Origin: Gautieria morchelliformis
Taxonomy: Eukaryota; Basidiomycota; Agaricomycetes; Gomphales; Gomphaceae
DNA length: 64,000 nt
Reading direction: 5' to 3'
Assembly: GCA_015179125.1 (NCBI GenBank)
Contig: WHVA01000300.1
Location: 1 to 64,000, forward strand
Each line of letters begins with the position of its first letter. The first letter of the stretch is position 1. Of the stretch, positions 1 to 12,300 are shown piece after piece. The notes under the pieces were generated by a model. The model saw only the letters and a list, made by a program, of their open reading frames with translations, made no database searches and had not been told where the DNA came from. A program made the translations under genes and the position numbers.

Positions 1-1771
1 GTTCACGTCGGCGATTATAGTATGTCGCCATGTCCTCCTTTGACTTTGCTAGTACCGACTTCGCTTCTGACAGTGACTCCTCCATGCGTTCCTTGGATTC
101 ATTGACAGACTCAAGGTTCGATGGGGGTTGATGTGGTTCAAAGCCTATTCGTGGGTGCCGCCCAGTGTCCAGCATGAAGGGCGATTGACGAGTGGAAGCA
201 TGCACATGGTTGTTGTACTGGAACTCAGCCATGGGCAAGAGGTCATTCCAGTCGTCTTGTCGCTCATTGACAAAGAGTCGAAGGCACTGCTCTAGCTCTT
301 GATTGAGTCGCTCCGTCTGCCCGTCAGTCTGCGGGTGGTACGCTGTGGAGGCTGCGATGCGAATTCCCAGCAGGCAATAAAGCTCGCGAGTGAATTCGCG
401 CACGAACTGGACCCCACGATCTGACACCACTGTTCACGGGAGGCCATGCAGCTTCCATACATGGTGTAGGAAAAGTCACGCTGCTCCGGCTGCAGTGACC
501 ATGGTGTTGGTGGGGATGAAGTGTGCCCACTTGGAGACTGAGTCCACTACATTCATCACAGCATCGTAGCCATGTGCATCAGGCAGTTCCACAATGAAGT
601 CAACACTGATCATGTCCCAGCGAGCTTCAGGGACAGGGAGTGGATGGAGTTCACCAAGGGGTGGCTGCCTTCATGCCTTTGTTCGCAGGCATAAATCACA
701 CGTCTTGGAGTACTCGCCAATATACCGTGACATGTGGGGCCACCAGTAATTTCGTGAGACAAGTTCAAGGGTCTTCCATCGCCCAGGATGACCAGCGACC
801 CGCGAATCATGGTGCTGGGCAACAATTCATCGCCTGAGGTCCTGGACATCTGGAACGTAAACTTTACCTTGGAATGTGAGCAGCCCATCCATCTCATCCC
901 ACTCTGCAGACACCAGCGATTTCCCACCAGACTCTCGCAGCTTCTTTACTGCCCCTGCAACCTCGTCCTCCAGTGACCCATCCCCAAATGCCTTCTTCAT
1001 GTCATGAACAATCCCCCGTTCTTCCCCCGCCAGGGTGAGTCCCTCCAGGGCACAAACAATGAACAGCTCTGGGCGTAGGAGTGTCAAATCGCTGTTGTCA
1101 CCTGATCCTGACCCATGGTCTGAGCGCCGCAACAGTGCATCTGACTTGCCCATCGTGACACCAGGCCGATGGTGAAGCTCGAAATCGAAACGCGACAAGT
1201 AGAGGGACCATCTAGCCTGCCTGCGATTAAGCTTCTTTGCAGTGCGAAAATACTCCAGGTTCTTGTGGTCTGTCCAGATCTCAATGCGATGCTTAGTGCC
1301 TTCAAGGAAATGTCGCCATTCCTCTAAGGCACGAATAATAGCCAGCATCTCCTTGTCATGAATCTCATAATTTCGCTCGACAGGAGAGGGACTCTTTGAG
1401 TAAAACGCAATGGGATGCCATTTGTCGTCATCTGGAGATCACTGGGACAGGACTGCACCAGTGGTGACATCTGAACTGTCAGCCTCCACCCGGTATGGTT
1501 GATTGTCATCTGCGAAGTGCAGGATCGGCGTCGATGTGAATCGCAGCTTCAGCCCATCAAATGCCTGCTGTTCGCGATCACCCCATGACCATTGTACATC
1601 CTTCTTGGTGAGCTCAAACAGGGGTCGCGCACGATGTGAGAAGCCCTTGACAAACCGGCGATAAAAGTTGGCAAATCCCAGGAAGGCCTGCACCTCCTTG
1701 TGATTTGCTGGGGTTGGCCAGTCCATGACACCTGCGACCTTGATGGGGTCCATCTCCACCTTGCCATGTGA
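1..1771 (-). pseudogene. Ty3/gypsy pol fragment (end of RT, RNase H, integrase), decayed, runs off the window
   Basis: Reading leftward on the minus strand, the order is the end of the reverse transcriptase (FLGFANFYRRF near 1.67 kb), the RNase H domain (1.2-1.45 kb, with [19 protein letters not shown]), the H2C2 zinc-binding region (about 0.75-0.85 kb) and the integrase core (TAYHPQTDGQTERLNQELEQ near 0.3 kb). The fragment is broken by in-frame TGA codons at 1439-1441, 827-829, 476-478 and 434-436. At each of these the family normally has arginine or another polar residue. It is truncated on the right at about 1771, where NLR coding sequence begins on the other strand, and continues past base 1 on the left. 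No LTR or target duplication is visible for this copy. It is closest in sequence to the pol of element G2 at 59-61 kb. It is a dead relic. Confidence 0.9.
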
Positions 1772-2520
1772 CGAAGATATCTGAAGAATTCTTTATCAAA
1801 ACTGGCCAGGGAGGAACGAGACTGGCCGCCCGATAACGACTTATCAATCCTGCTCGAGCGGTCGGACAAACTATTCATTTACGCAGCAACTGCACGTGCG
1901 ATATATCAGTGACCCTAGATTCGACTTCAAGGAGCGCTTGCAGCAGATCAACGCGCTGGGATCGACTCGACCTACACCGTCGCAGACTGGCCCACTCGAT
2001 CAGCTCTACAACCACATTATGTCCCGAGCATTCCCTCCCAGTGCGGAGGATTGGGAGGTGTCGAGAAGAGAGGATTTACTGTCGGCAGTGATATGTCTAA
2101 ACACACCACTATCCAAGGCCGGCATTACGTCCCTGCTCCAAACGAAAACATCTGCGACTGACAAGGATCTGTCCCAATTTCTTTCAGTATTTGCTATTCC
2201 TGGTAAAGATGATGGCAAGGTGAGGAATTTTCACGCATCATTTCGTGATTTCATCGTCGATCCGAAGTGCTGTGAGGCGCACAGGGTAAATCCTTCTGAA
2301 GGACACTACAAACTCACCGTAAAGTGTCTTGAAAGCTTGAATAGGCTTCAACGTAACATTTGCGGCTTGCCTGAGGACAACATAGGCTCACAACCCCATG
2401 ACATCAATGATACCCAGGTCGTCCAAGAAGGCCTCCGGTACTCATGCTAACATTGGGCACCTCACCTTGCCGTTACGCTTACCAAACCTCTCACAGTGCC
2501 TCCGACGTTACTCAGGCTTC
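1772..2520 (+). pseudogene. NACHT-WD40 NLR-like gene, 5' piece (region after the NACHT ATPase)
   Basis: The coding pattern LLERSDKLFIYAATA followed by RYISDP and RNFHASFRDFIVD is the helical region that follows the NACHT ATPase in basidiomycete NLR-like (HET-E type) proteins. NLRs of this kind are thought to act in self/non-self recognition and programmed cell death. The ATPase itself is missing because the gypsy fragment replaces everything left of about 1772. There is a frameshift near 1890 and an in-frame TAA at 2448-2450. The frame then continues to 2520, where the copia element is inserted. It resumes at 7114. This piece and the one at 7114-9147 were one gene before insertion. Confidence 0.8.
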
Positions 2521-2684
2521 TATTGTGAGCAGCTTCTATAGGCAGTTTAGAACCTGGACGGCGTCAGAAGAAAGTCTGAAGCGCCGTCTTACACGAGTTG
2601 GGTAGCTATACTAGTTGCTTAGTAATATTGTCCAAAAAGAGAAGGTGGTGCCGACTCGGCGACTGGTCAATCGGATTCACAACA
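2521..2684 (-). repeat. copia 3' LTR (short form, 164 bp)
   Basis: This matches the LTR at 6894-7108 but lacks one 51-bp block. The right-hand LTR contains a 27-bp motif twice (starting ACCTGGACGGC) separated by 24 bp. This LTR keeps one motif and no spacer, as expected from deletion between direct repeats. Confidence 0.93.
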
Positions 2685-5600
2685 CTCCCCCGCGATTGAA
2701 CCATCGTTGAGTCCGAGTTTCAAGCGTAGCTTCTGGTGCTGATAGCGGGGCAGGGATTTGGTTAGGAGATCGGCGACGTTGTCCTTCGTGGATACAGGTG
2801 AGACTTCGATAGTTCCCTTGTTGATACATTCTCGAATATAGTGATATTTGACATCGATGTGTTTCGTTCGTTTGTGAAACACGGCGTTTGCGGCGATAGC
2901 GCGAGCACCTAGTGAGTCTGAATATACGTCGAGTGGGAGTTCTACTTCGAAGTTGAGTTGTTGGAGCAGGGAGATGGTCCACTGCGTGTGCTTTGTGCAC
3001 TCCGTCAACGCCATGTACTCTGCTTCCGTCGATGACAGTGCGACGGTCCTCTGTTTTTGCGCGGCCCATGCTATGGAGCTTCCTGATAGTATGAACACGT
3101 AGCCGGTTGTCGATCGTCGGCCGTCAGTGCCAGCGGCCCAATCCGAGTCGCTGTAGCTGAAGAGTTCAGTGGAGTCGTTCCTTCCGTACGTCAGGGCGTG
3201 CGTTTGCGTTGTGAACAGGTAACGGAGGACGTGTTGGGCGGCGAGTAAGTGGTCTGCCGTGGGGTTTGCGCCAAATTGCGAGAGCCGGTTGACCGCGAAG
3301 CATATGTCCGGTCTCGAGCCAAGCATGGCGTACATGAGTGATCCCACTATTTGTTGGTAGCGTGAGGTGACGGCTGAGTCGGAGAACTTTTCGGTGTTGG
3401 GTACAAGCTTTGTGCCCGGCGCGAATGGCGTGTACACCGGTCTACACTCCAGCATATCGTACCTGGTCAGCATGCGTTCGATATAATGGGATTGATCTAT
3501 GCTTATCGTTTTTTCTGGGCGATCGCGCGTGATGTGGATTCCTAAGAAGTGGTTTATCTCCCCTAGGTCAGTGATCTTGTAGCGCGTCCCAATTTTCGCT
3601 TTAAGATCGTTGACAGCTGCAAGGACTCCAATTATCGCTATATCATCCACATATACGAGCATGATGGTGGGGTGGTCTCCCCCGTCGTCACGTTTGATGA
3701 AAATGGATACGTCGCTGGCGATGTTTTTTTGGAATCCTAGGTTGTCGAGCGTCTCTTGCAGGTGCGCGTGCCATTGCCGTCCTGCTTGCTTTAACCCGTA
3801 GATCGCCTTTGACAGTTTGCACACCTTGTTTTCCTTCCCTGGGACTGCAAAACCTTCCGGTTGGTCCATGTACAGTTCTTCATCCAGGTTGCCGTTGAGG
3901 TAGGCTGATTTTATGTCGATTTGGTGTACATCTAGGTCGAAACTCACTGCAAGTGCTAGCAGTAGCCTCAGGGAGTCGAGCCTGGCGACTGGCGCGAAGG
4001 TCTCTTCATAATCAATGCCCAAGGTTTGCAGAAAACCTTTGGCGACGAGTCGAGCCCGGTACCTGGCGATTTTTCCTTGAGTGTTGCGCTTCGTTAGGTA
4101 CACCCATCTGCATTTCACCGTGCGTCTGTCTTTTGGTAGGTCGGTTAGCTCCCAAGTCCCATTATCCAGTAAGCACTTTATCTCTTCTGTCATGGCTCGA
4201 TGCCAGAATTCGGCTTCTGCGGAGGACATCGTGGCCTGGTACGATGTTGGGTCTCCCGTGGGTGTCGTGTCCGCAGCAGCTAGGAACGCCGTAATCGCGT
4301 TCGTCCATACCGCGGGTACCCAGCGCTGAGCCCTGTCTGGGCTAGCGTTCGTTGGATCGGGGCGCAGGGACCTCCCGACGATGCGTGCAGATCTTCACGG
4401 AGGTGCTGGTAGGCGTGGTGGAGCCGGTTGTGGGACGTGGCCTGGGACTGGTGACCCTGGAGGCGGCGGTGGACCATGTGCTGGTGCGTGGTCTTCGAGA
4501 TCTTCGTCGTCGCTCTCTGGCATCGCCAACTCGACTAGTTCAGGCGTCGGTTGCGGGGGTTGCGAAAAGTTGGGGTTTGGCTGCGCGATCAGGACGGTTG
4601 GGGCACGGAGAGGATATACGTTTTCCTCAAAGGTAACATCGGTGGATACTAGGATTTTGTGTGTAGATGGATCCCACAGCTTGTACCCCTTGGTGGATCC
4701 ATCATATCCTATGAAAATCAGTTTCTTTGACGTTGGGTCAAATTTGGTGCGCTGCGATGTGGTGTGCGCATAGGCGAGGCAACCAAAGGTTCGGAGATAG
4801 CTGAGGTCGGGTGCACGTTCAAAAAGGCATTCATGTGGGGAGAGGTAATTGCTTGCACGTGAGGGAGCACGATTTCTTACATGTACAGCTGTGGCAACAG
4901 CGCTCTCCCAGAATCCGTGGGACATGCCGGCACTCTGTAGCATGGCACGCGCAGCTTCCGCGATCGTTCGGTTCGCTCTTTCAGCGACGCCGTTCTGTTG
5001 CGGTGTGTGTGGCGCGGTAAGTTCGTGCTTTATTCCGTTTTCTGCGATGTACTGGATGAATTCCGTCGATAGGAATTCCCCCCCGCGATCTGAGCGTATG
5101 GCTCGGAGCGTACTTTTGTAGTGTGTGGAGACGAGCGCATGGTACTTCTTGAAGCAATCAAAGGTGTCGGCCTTCGTTTGCAAGAAGAATACCCATTTGT
5201 AGCGCGTGTAGTCATCCACCAGTACGTAGTGGTAGCTATGGCCCTGGATGGAGCGCGTTCGCATGGGACCCGCGAGGTCCATGTGGACTAACTCGAACGG
5301 TTGAGTGCGGCGGTGAGTTGAGGATTTGAATTTCCTCCTTGTGGATTTCCCTAATAGACAGCCTTCGCACGTCGATAGTGCGCGTCGCGAATTTGGATCG
5401 ATTTGGTCATTAATCCGTTTCAAGGATGACCAAGATAGGTGACCGAGGCGAGCATGAAGGGTGTCGATGGGGATTTCTGTTTGTGCTGAGTGGACGGAGG
5501 GCGACGCTGAGCTTAGTGCAAGCCAGTAGTGTCGTCCGTCGAGTTGTCCTACCGCGTATTCCACTCTATCTTTGCTGAATATCACTCTAGGGCCTTCGAA

Positions 5601-6298
5601 AATGACGGAAATCCCTTTTTCTCCGATTCTGAGTATCGAGATGAAGCGGCCTCCAATGTCCGGTGAGTGGAGCACGTTTTGGAGTTCTATTTTCTTCTCT
5701 CTTCCGTTTACCCATGTTTTCGTTGCGACTGTACCGATGCCAATGTAAGACACTGCCTTCTTTTTGTCGGCTAGGAACACGGTGCAAGGGGTTTTGAGCA
5801 ATTGATACGTGGAGTAATCGGCGATGTCGTGCGTTATGTGGTCGGTGCATCCCGAGTCGATCATCCACTTACTTGTTCTCGCGATATAGAAGCAAATTGA
5901 ATCAATTGAGGTGCCGGATGTTACATTGTTAGTGCTATCGGGCGTGTTTGTAGAGTCTCCCGTGATGGCGGCGTTCACGGTGGGTGTTGCTTCTTTCGCG
6001 TCACTCTTCTCTTTTCCCTTCGCCTTTCCCTTCCTGTCGCCTGTCCCCCTTTTTCTCTCTGACTGCGACTCTTCACGAGATAGGCCGCGTGTCTTGCGCC
6101 TGCAGTCCTTTTCCCAATGCCCGGTACCCCCACAGTAATTGCACTTGTCCTTGCTGGACTTCGACTTCGTACGGATCGCGTTTACGTTCGGTTGTGAACC
6201 CTGTCGCAGTTCTTCGGATAGAATGCGACTTCGAGTGCTCACCCAGTCGATCTTGGAGAAGTCCGTGATGGTAGCAAGGATCGTCTGTTGTACGATCT
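2667..6298 (-). pseudogene. copia pol: protease, integrase, reverse transcriptase, RNase H
   Basis: In order on the minus strand: a CCHC zinc knuckle (CNYCGGTGHWEKDC, about 6.14 kb), an aspartic protease (WMIDSGCTDHIT, about 5.86 kb), a GAG-pre-integrase HARLGHL motif, an integrase core with SDRGGEF and PHTPQQNGVAERANR (4.9-5.3 kb), a reverse transcriptase with catalytic YVDD (about 3.65 kb), and an RNase H with SDSDWA and STEAEYMAL (3.0-3.2 kb). This domain order, with integrase before RT, defines Ty1/copia. One in-frame TGA at 4395-4397 lies in the proline-rich linker between integrase and RT, and the frame stays open on both sides. The reading frame ends inside the 3' LTR. A one-base loss at about 6298 puts pol out of frame with gag. 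Confidence 0.93.
2685..2692 (-). other. copia polypurine tract
   Basis: On the element strand, GGGGGAG lies immediately before the start of the 3' LTR. This is the expected site for priming plus-strand DNA synthesis. Confidence 0.75.
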
Positions 6299-6805
6299 CT
6301 ACGATGCGGGTAGGGCTTGGAGGACGTTGAGGGTATGTAGGGGATCGCTGATTGCTAGTCCAGCGGCGACAATTCGATTCTTTAGCTCAGACATTTCGTC
6401 GATCTGTTGAGTGAGCTGGGCGTCATGCGAGAAGGTCATGGTAGTGTACTTTCGGTAGTCGACCCATAAGTTCAGACCGGTCCTCGTCCCGTAGGTCGTT
6501 TTGAGATTGCCCCAATTCTGTTCTAGGGTTTTCGCCATGTCGAGGGACTGGTGGACCGAGGGTTTGACCGAGACGAGTAGCAGTGAGAGACCTTGGCGAG
6601 AACGTTTCTCCCAGTTGTCAAGTCGTCTGCGTTCTTCGTCGGTGGGAATCATGCTCTGTGAAGGGGCTGTCTCAGTTCCTTCAGCGATGCGCAGTGCGTC
6701 GATGAACATCAGCGCGGCCTTCAGTGAGAAGGACCACGTTTCCCAGTTCGTTCCATCGAACTTCTCGATAGTCGATAGGAGTTTCGAGGTCGTTGTGTCG
6801 GCCAT
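6299..6805 (-). pseudogene. copia gag N-terminal part
   Basis: The frame starts at an ATG (6803-6805) 89 bases inside the 5' LTR. It encodes the copia/UBN2-type gag start: LSTIEKFDGTNWETW, then a helical core ending LHTLNVLQALPAS. It stops at 6299 because a single base is missing. The next frame begins at once with a gag-like continuation (IVEIVQQTILA) that leads into the zinc knuckle of pol. Family members usually make gag and pol as one polyprotein, so I read this as a mutation rather than programmed frameshifting. A sequencing indel is also possible. Confidence 0.85.
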
Positions 6806-6879
6806 GATATGGGTGTAGGGTAGTGAGACTCTCGTGCGTTTTGCGTCGACCGTTAGGTTAAAAATAAGTTTTCAGGGAG

Positions 6880-6893
6880 CGGGGCCCATAACC
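6880..6893 (-). other. copia primer-binding site, initiator tRNA-Met anticodon-arm type
   Basis: Directly inside the 5' LTR, the plus strand reads GGGGCCCATAACC, the anticodon arm of eukaryotic initiator tRNA-Met (CAT anticodon inside). The element strand is therefore complementary to the tRNA interior, not its 3' end. This is the arrangement of Drosophila copia, which is primed by a half-tRNA cleaved in the anticodon stem. Confidence 0.75.
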
Positions 6894-7108
6894 TATTGTG
6901 AGCAGCTTCTATAGGCAGTTTAGAACCTGGACGGCGTCAGAAGAAAGTCTGTTATTAAGGAGTCCAACTGTAAATACCTGGACGGCGTCAGAAGAAAGTC
7001 TGAAGCGCCGTCTTACACGAGTTGGGTAGCTATACTAGTTGCTTAGTAATATTGTCCAAAAAGAGAAGGTGGTGCCGACTCGGCGACTGGTCAATCGGAT
7101 TCACAACA
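6894..7108 (-). repeat. copia 5' LTR (long form, 215 bp)
   Basis: This is the same sequence as 2521-2684 plus an extra 51 bp made of one 27-bp repeat and a 24-bp spacer. It is followed by the target duplication GCTTC. Confidence 0.93.
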
Positions 7109-7113
7109 GCTTC

Positions 7114-9147
7114 TTTCCACATTTGCGGATGAACATATCCTGCACTGGTTTGAGTGTCTCAGCGTCCTCGGAGAGCTCGAATTAGGCGTAAAGTCTCTCG
7201 AGAGTGCGCGCGAAGCCGTAGCTGTACGTTCTCGACAGTCGGTGAAAGAGGCCATAGCTGATATACTTTCAGGGCTTATCCAAGTTGGAGTCCGAATTTG
7301 GGCGCATTGTATTACTCTTGGAGGATGCTCGTCGATGCCTCCAAATGGGCTTTGAAGCGATGCAGCATCATTGTCTCAATACCTACCACTCTGCCTTGAC
7401 ATGGCTTCCTCAAAACTCTTTGATGCGCCAGCAATATCCCGCATCATTTCGTGGTACTCAAGTGCTAGTTGGACTTTCGGAGTCGTGGGGACCAATCGAG
7501 CACGTAATGCAACATAGTTGGCACGTGGCGTCTGTGGCGTTCTCCCCCGACGGACGCCATGTGGCGTCTGCATCATGGGAGATGGTTCAAGTCTGGAACA
7601 CAGCCACGGGGGAATCAGAGTATATTTTAGAAGATAATGGGTTGGTGTCGTCTGTCGCGTTCTCGCCTGATGGCAGCCGTATTGTCTCTGGATCGGATGA
7701 TAAGAAGATTCGAGTCTGGAACGTGGCCACTGGGGAGGCAGAACATGACTTGAGGCACTCAGCTAAGGTGACGTCCATCGCGTTCTCACCCAATGGCAAG
7801 CACATCGTGTCTGAATGTTGGGACGGGACAGTGCGAATCTGGAATACAACAACTTGGATGTTAGAACACACTTGGACGTTAGAACACACTATGACGTTTG
7901 GATACACGACGGAGAAACGTTCACTGCCCATGTTCTCCGTTGCATTTTCCTCCGACGGGACTCGTGTCATGGGTGGAACCAAATTCGGGATTCGAATCTT
8001 GAATACGGCCACATGGGATATAGAGCAGAATTGGGACAGTCATACACGCTGGCCCAAGGGGGTGGGGAAACTCGCGTTCTCGCCCAACGGCAAACATGTC
8101 GCGATCGGATGCTCGGACGGAGCAGTTCGAGTCTGGAACATGGCGACTGGAGAGACAGATCGCGTGCTACAAGGTCATTCAGATTGGTTGTCGTCCGTCG
8201 CATTCTCTCCGGATGGCAGCCACCTTGTGTCTGGATCGCAGGACAGGAAGGTTCGCGTCTGGAACTTAGCGACGGGGGAGTCAGAGCACGTGCTTGAGGG
8301 TCATGTCGCGTGGGTGTCGTCACTCGCGTTCTCGACAGATGGCAAGCATGTTGTGTCTGGATCGAAGGACAAGACAGTTCGAGTCTGGCACATCGCTGCT
8401 GGAGAGTCAGACCATGCGCCAGATGGTCATTCGGAATTGGTATCCTGTGTCGCGTTTTCGCCCGACGGCAATCGCATTGTGTCTGGGTCGGAGGATAAGC
8501 AAGTTCGAATATGGAACACGGCGACTGGAGAGTCAGAGCATGTACTGAAGGGGCATATAGGCCGGGTGTCGTCGGCCGCATTCTCGCTCGACAACAAACG
8601 CGTTGCGTCTGGATCGGAGGACAAGACAATTCGAGTCTGGGACGCGACCACTGGGGAGTCAGAGCGCGTGTTGGAGGGTCATAGATTCGAAGTGTCTTGC
8701 ATCGCATTCTCGCCTGATGGCAGTCTCATTGCATCTGGATCGAAGGATCAGAAGGTTCGAGTCTGGAACGTGGCCACTGGGGAGCAATTGCATAAGCTAA
8801 GACATGCTGCAACGTCCGTCGCATTTCGGCCCGACGGCAGCCACGTTGTGTCCAGAGGCAAAGCGACTTTAGTCTGGGACATTGTGACAGGCGACTTGAT
8901 CCTCAGTCATTCGTGCGGACCCTTGCCCGACATGGCACGTCTACCACAGTACGTAGACCCAGGCTTACAATTCTCTCCAGATTACATGTGGCTACTTGGT
9001 GAATCGCCCATGCCCACTCGCTGGATAGCTCCAGAGTACCGCAATATTTCCGCTCATTGTTTCTCTGGCTCCAAAGTCTGTTTGGGACGCCTCACAGGCC
9101 GTGTCGTCGTCCTAGATTTGAACCCACAGGGGCCTAGTATTGTGTAA
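7114..9147 (+). pseudogene. NACHT-WD40 NLR-like gene, 3' piece: linker and 11 WD40 repeats
   Basis: The first about 170 bp continue the post-NACHT helices (FADEHILHWFECLSVLGEL). After a frame change near 7.28 kb (intron or frameshift, not resolved) the frame runs through HSALTWLPQNSLMR into 11 WD40 repeats (7.5-8.9 kb; e.g. SSVAFSPDGSRIVSGS, RVWNVATGE) and a C-terminal tail with RWIAPEYR before the stop at 9145-9147. A WD40 propeller is the usual ligand-sensing end of fungal NACHT proteins. Unlike the NLR at 29-34 kb, its repeats are clearly diverged from one another. The gene cannot be functional because its ATPase is gone and copia separates the two halves. Confidence 0.88.
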
Positions 9148-9316
9148 TTGCGATTGCCAAATATTGACCTAGCACTGAAGTTATCTATTACATAATTATG
9201 CAATTTACTACATCTTGGCGATACTGTATTATATTGAGCCAAGAACACTTAAGTTACAACATAAAATACAGCAACACGCACTCCTTAACTTTTTTACAGT
9301 AGCTTCAATTCTGTGC
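9148..9316. other. short intergenic gap, AT-rich
   Basis: Convergent gap between the NLR stop and the end of the remodeller gene. It is AT-rich and presumably holds the two 3' ends; I see no other feature. Confidence 0.5.
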
Positions 9317-12300
9317 CTACGACGCTGCTGATCGATCTTCATTAGCAGTGGCTGGAAGGAATGATCCCAAGATGTTGACAGTGTTGGCACATTGTGGGTC
9401 CACTGACAAGCGGGTTATGGCCTGTCTGATACTGCAAGAGTTTGAACGCCAAGAAAAGGGGATGACTGCATAAACGACGAACCTTTCGGGCCCGGCTTTG
9501 ACTACGGGACAGACTTTGGCCAGATGCACAGGTCCCCCGCAGATGACACAGGAGCTGGCTTTGGGGTCAGCCCGCTTCGCCTTTTTATTTGGTGCGGAGG
9601 AGCCACCAGGTGACGCGGGGCGCTTAGTCGGGCCTGTCTGTTTGGATTTGTGCGCCTTGCGGGGCAAACCCTTGCTACTGCCAGGCTCAAAGAAAGCGAG
9701 GGGTTGTCCTCTGATGAGGTGGGAAAGTCCACGGGCGGCCAGGTGGCTATCAATGGCCTGTACCGCCTGACGGCGTGCTTCGACAAGCTCCTTGGATTCA
9801 CTGAGTAGCATTAGCCTGTACTGGGCTAGATTGAACGGGTTCTGCGTCATGTAGCACGACCCTGTGCCATGGTTACGTTTACAGAGGCCACATGGGCGTT
9901 CATCGTCAGATTCGTCGGGGGTATACCTTTGATTTTCGATGGCAATCAGAGCAGGCGTGGGGGTCGTGTGAGGTATCTCCGGGGCGCTTTGTGCAGGCAT
10001 TGGTGTAAGGAATGGATCCGATGTGCGTTTTGGACGATCCTTAGACAGTTCACTATCTGATGATATATCCGAGAGGAAAGGTGTCCCCGTCGTAGACTGC
10101 GCTGATCGTCCAATGCTGACTTCTGATGCGTTATATTCAATATCAGATTCACCCGAACTTTTCCGCTTCTTTTTGCCCTTGGGTTTGACGGGGAGCCATC
10201 GTCATAGTAGTATTTCTGTCAAGATGTGTGAGATAATCGATAGGCTTTAGAAAGTCCCATGTAGTCGATACCTGTGCTACGGCTGCTCGTCTCTTGGCGC
10301 CACGGCCAGTGACCTCGGCAGCCTTTGCCTTTCCCTTCTCCGCGGCAGCGCGAGCGAGAACATTACCCCAGAACCCATCATCTTGCGCATCCGCGGGTAC
10401 ATCCTCCACCACCTCCTCCATGGAGTCCTTTTCTACAACCCATAGCTTGGCAAATCCGAAAGACGAGTTCGTGGCCTCCGGAACATCGTCCCCTTCCTTT
10501 TCCGTCCGCGCAATCAGGTTGTCAATATCTCCTTCGGAGTCTGGTAAAAGGTTAGTTGGCTGAATAGTGAAGGTGGTGGTCATAGCACAACTAACAGTTG
10601 ATATCATTGGTCTCTGTACCTTCAAATACAGCTTTTGCACCAAAGGTCAGAATTGACTGTACGTCATCGGCCACACCGTCATCATCCATCTTCTGTACGA
10701 TAAGATGGTCTAATGCGAGTTTCTTCTTGCCAGTCTGTACTATGCGTTCTAAACAGGCGCATCAGCCTGCTAGCGTCAGTTTCCGAAGCGACTTCACTCA
10801 CCTTCAGCAGCACCCTTGACCATGAGTTTGAAAACAAGCACGGTTTTGGTCTGACCGAACCTATGTGCACGAGAAATAGCCTTGTGGTGATTCAGTAAAC
10901 GAAACATGAATTGAGGTGCGGGCTCGAACCTGTAGATCTTGGTGCGGATTGAAATCCGGGTCGAAGATAATAACGGTGTCCGCAGACCATAAATTTATGC
11001 CTACGCCTCCTGCTCGGGTGGAAAGTAAGTAGATAAAGACGTCTGAATCAGGACGGTTGTATGTATCCATGTCTTTTTGCCGCTGAGCTTGTTTGGTGTT
11101 ACCGTCCTTTCCATCAAGCAGCGTAAATATGTAGCACACGAATCAAGATAAAAATGCGTACAAGGCGCAAAAATTTGTGTCTTTCACCAACCAAAAAATC
11201 CTCTATGATATTCAGAGCAATCACGAACTTTCTAGGGGGTCAGATATTTCTAGCTTTACTCGGTTAGACTCTGCACGAACCTGACTAAATAGGAGTACTC
11301 TATGGCCTCTAGCTTTCAATTTTGGTAAAAGTACGTGAAGTAAACGCAGCTTGGCGCTAGCGTCGAGCAAATTCTTATGTGCCGTTTGTGGAGTTATATC
11401 AGGACCCCCAGGTTCAAGCTCTGGAGAAACCAGATAAGGATGTTGAAGGCACCTGGTTGGGACTGTCAGGATGGCTAAAAGGGAGAAGCAATGTCATAAC
11501 ATACTTTCGAAGTTGCATTAATAAGTTATTGAGATTAGACTTCTTTACTACAGCGTTCACTCTAGACGACGGCTGCGCCAGACTGCCCAGGATGTCCACG
11601 TTTTGGCCTGTCCAAACGTCATATCCCCATCAAGTGGCTCTGCTGACGAAACTTACTCAGAATGGACTTGTATACTTCTTTTTGGATGGCCGTCATGGAT
11701 ACAGGAACAATGACTTCATTCTAAAAGACTTCATGAGCCAATGATATATCAGTGAATCGAGGAGTCACTAGCCTTCGGGGGGAGCGTAAGCACGTCACTA
11801 GATTGGAACACTAGTAATGAATAGCAGCAACTATGATAATCAACTTGCTTACGCCTTCGTCCTACGAAGGAAGTATGGCTTTAAAGCCTGAGAACATAAT
11901 CATAAACGACCAGGGAAAAATATGAGCCAAACATCATACCTCATGCAGTTCTTGTAATAGTTCCTCCGATAGATTCTCATATTTTTTCTCCAGTGCATTT
12001 AGATTATTCCAGTTGTCGGAGTCGAGGAAATTCATGAGGTTGAAAAGCTCCCGAATGTTATTGTTGAGAGGCGTCTGCCGACACCGAGTTTAGTGAAAAG
12101 GGAAGTATAGAATATCCAGCATACATACACCAGTCATAAGAATACGGTGAATAGTGTTCAATTCATTCAAACGCCTGAATAGCAGACTGGAGTCGCTTTT
12201 CACTGCAAAAACATTACTTGGCCAGTTACAAGCAGTGAAGTAAACGTGTAAATACGTACACCGTTGACCCTCATCAATGACCAGAAGCTCCCATCTCGGA

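Larger units (their letters stand above)
2521..7108 (-). mobile_element. Ty1/copia LTR retrotransposon inserted in the NLR gene
   Basis: A complete copia-type element on the minus strand, with an LTR at each end, gag and pol in between, a polypurine tract and a primer-binding site. It is flanked by a 5-bp target duplication GCTTC (2516-2520 and 7109-7113), which fixes its ends. Element-strand LTR termini are TGTTGTG and CACAATA. It carries one nonsense codon and one frameshift, so it is nearly intact and probably younger than the gypsy relic to its left. It splits the NLR coding sequence. Confidence 0.93.

Noticed and set aside
6230-6310. Programmed frameshift between copia gag and pol
   Set aside because: No slippery heptamer, and a single missing base explains the break; related copia elements use one polyprotein frame.
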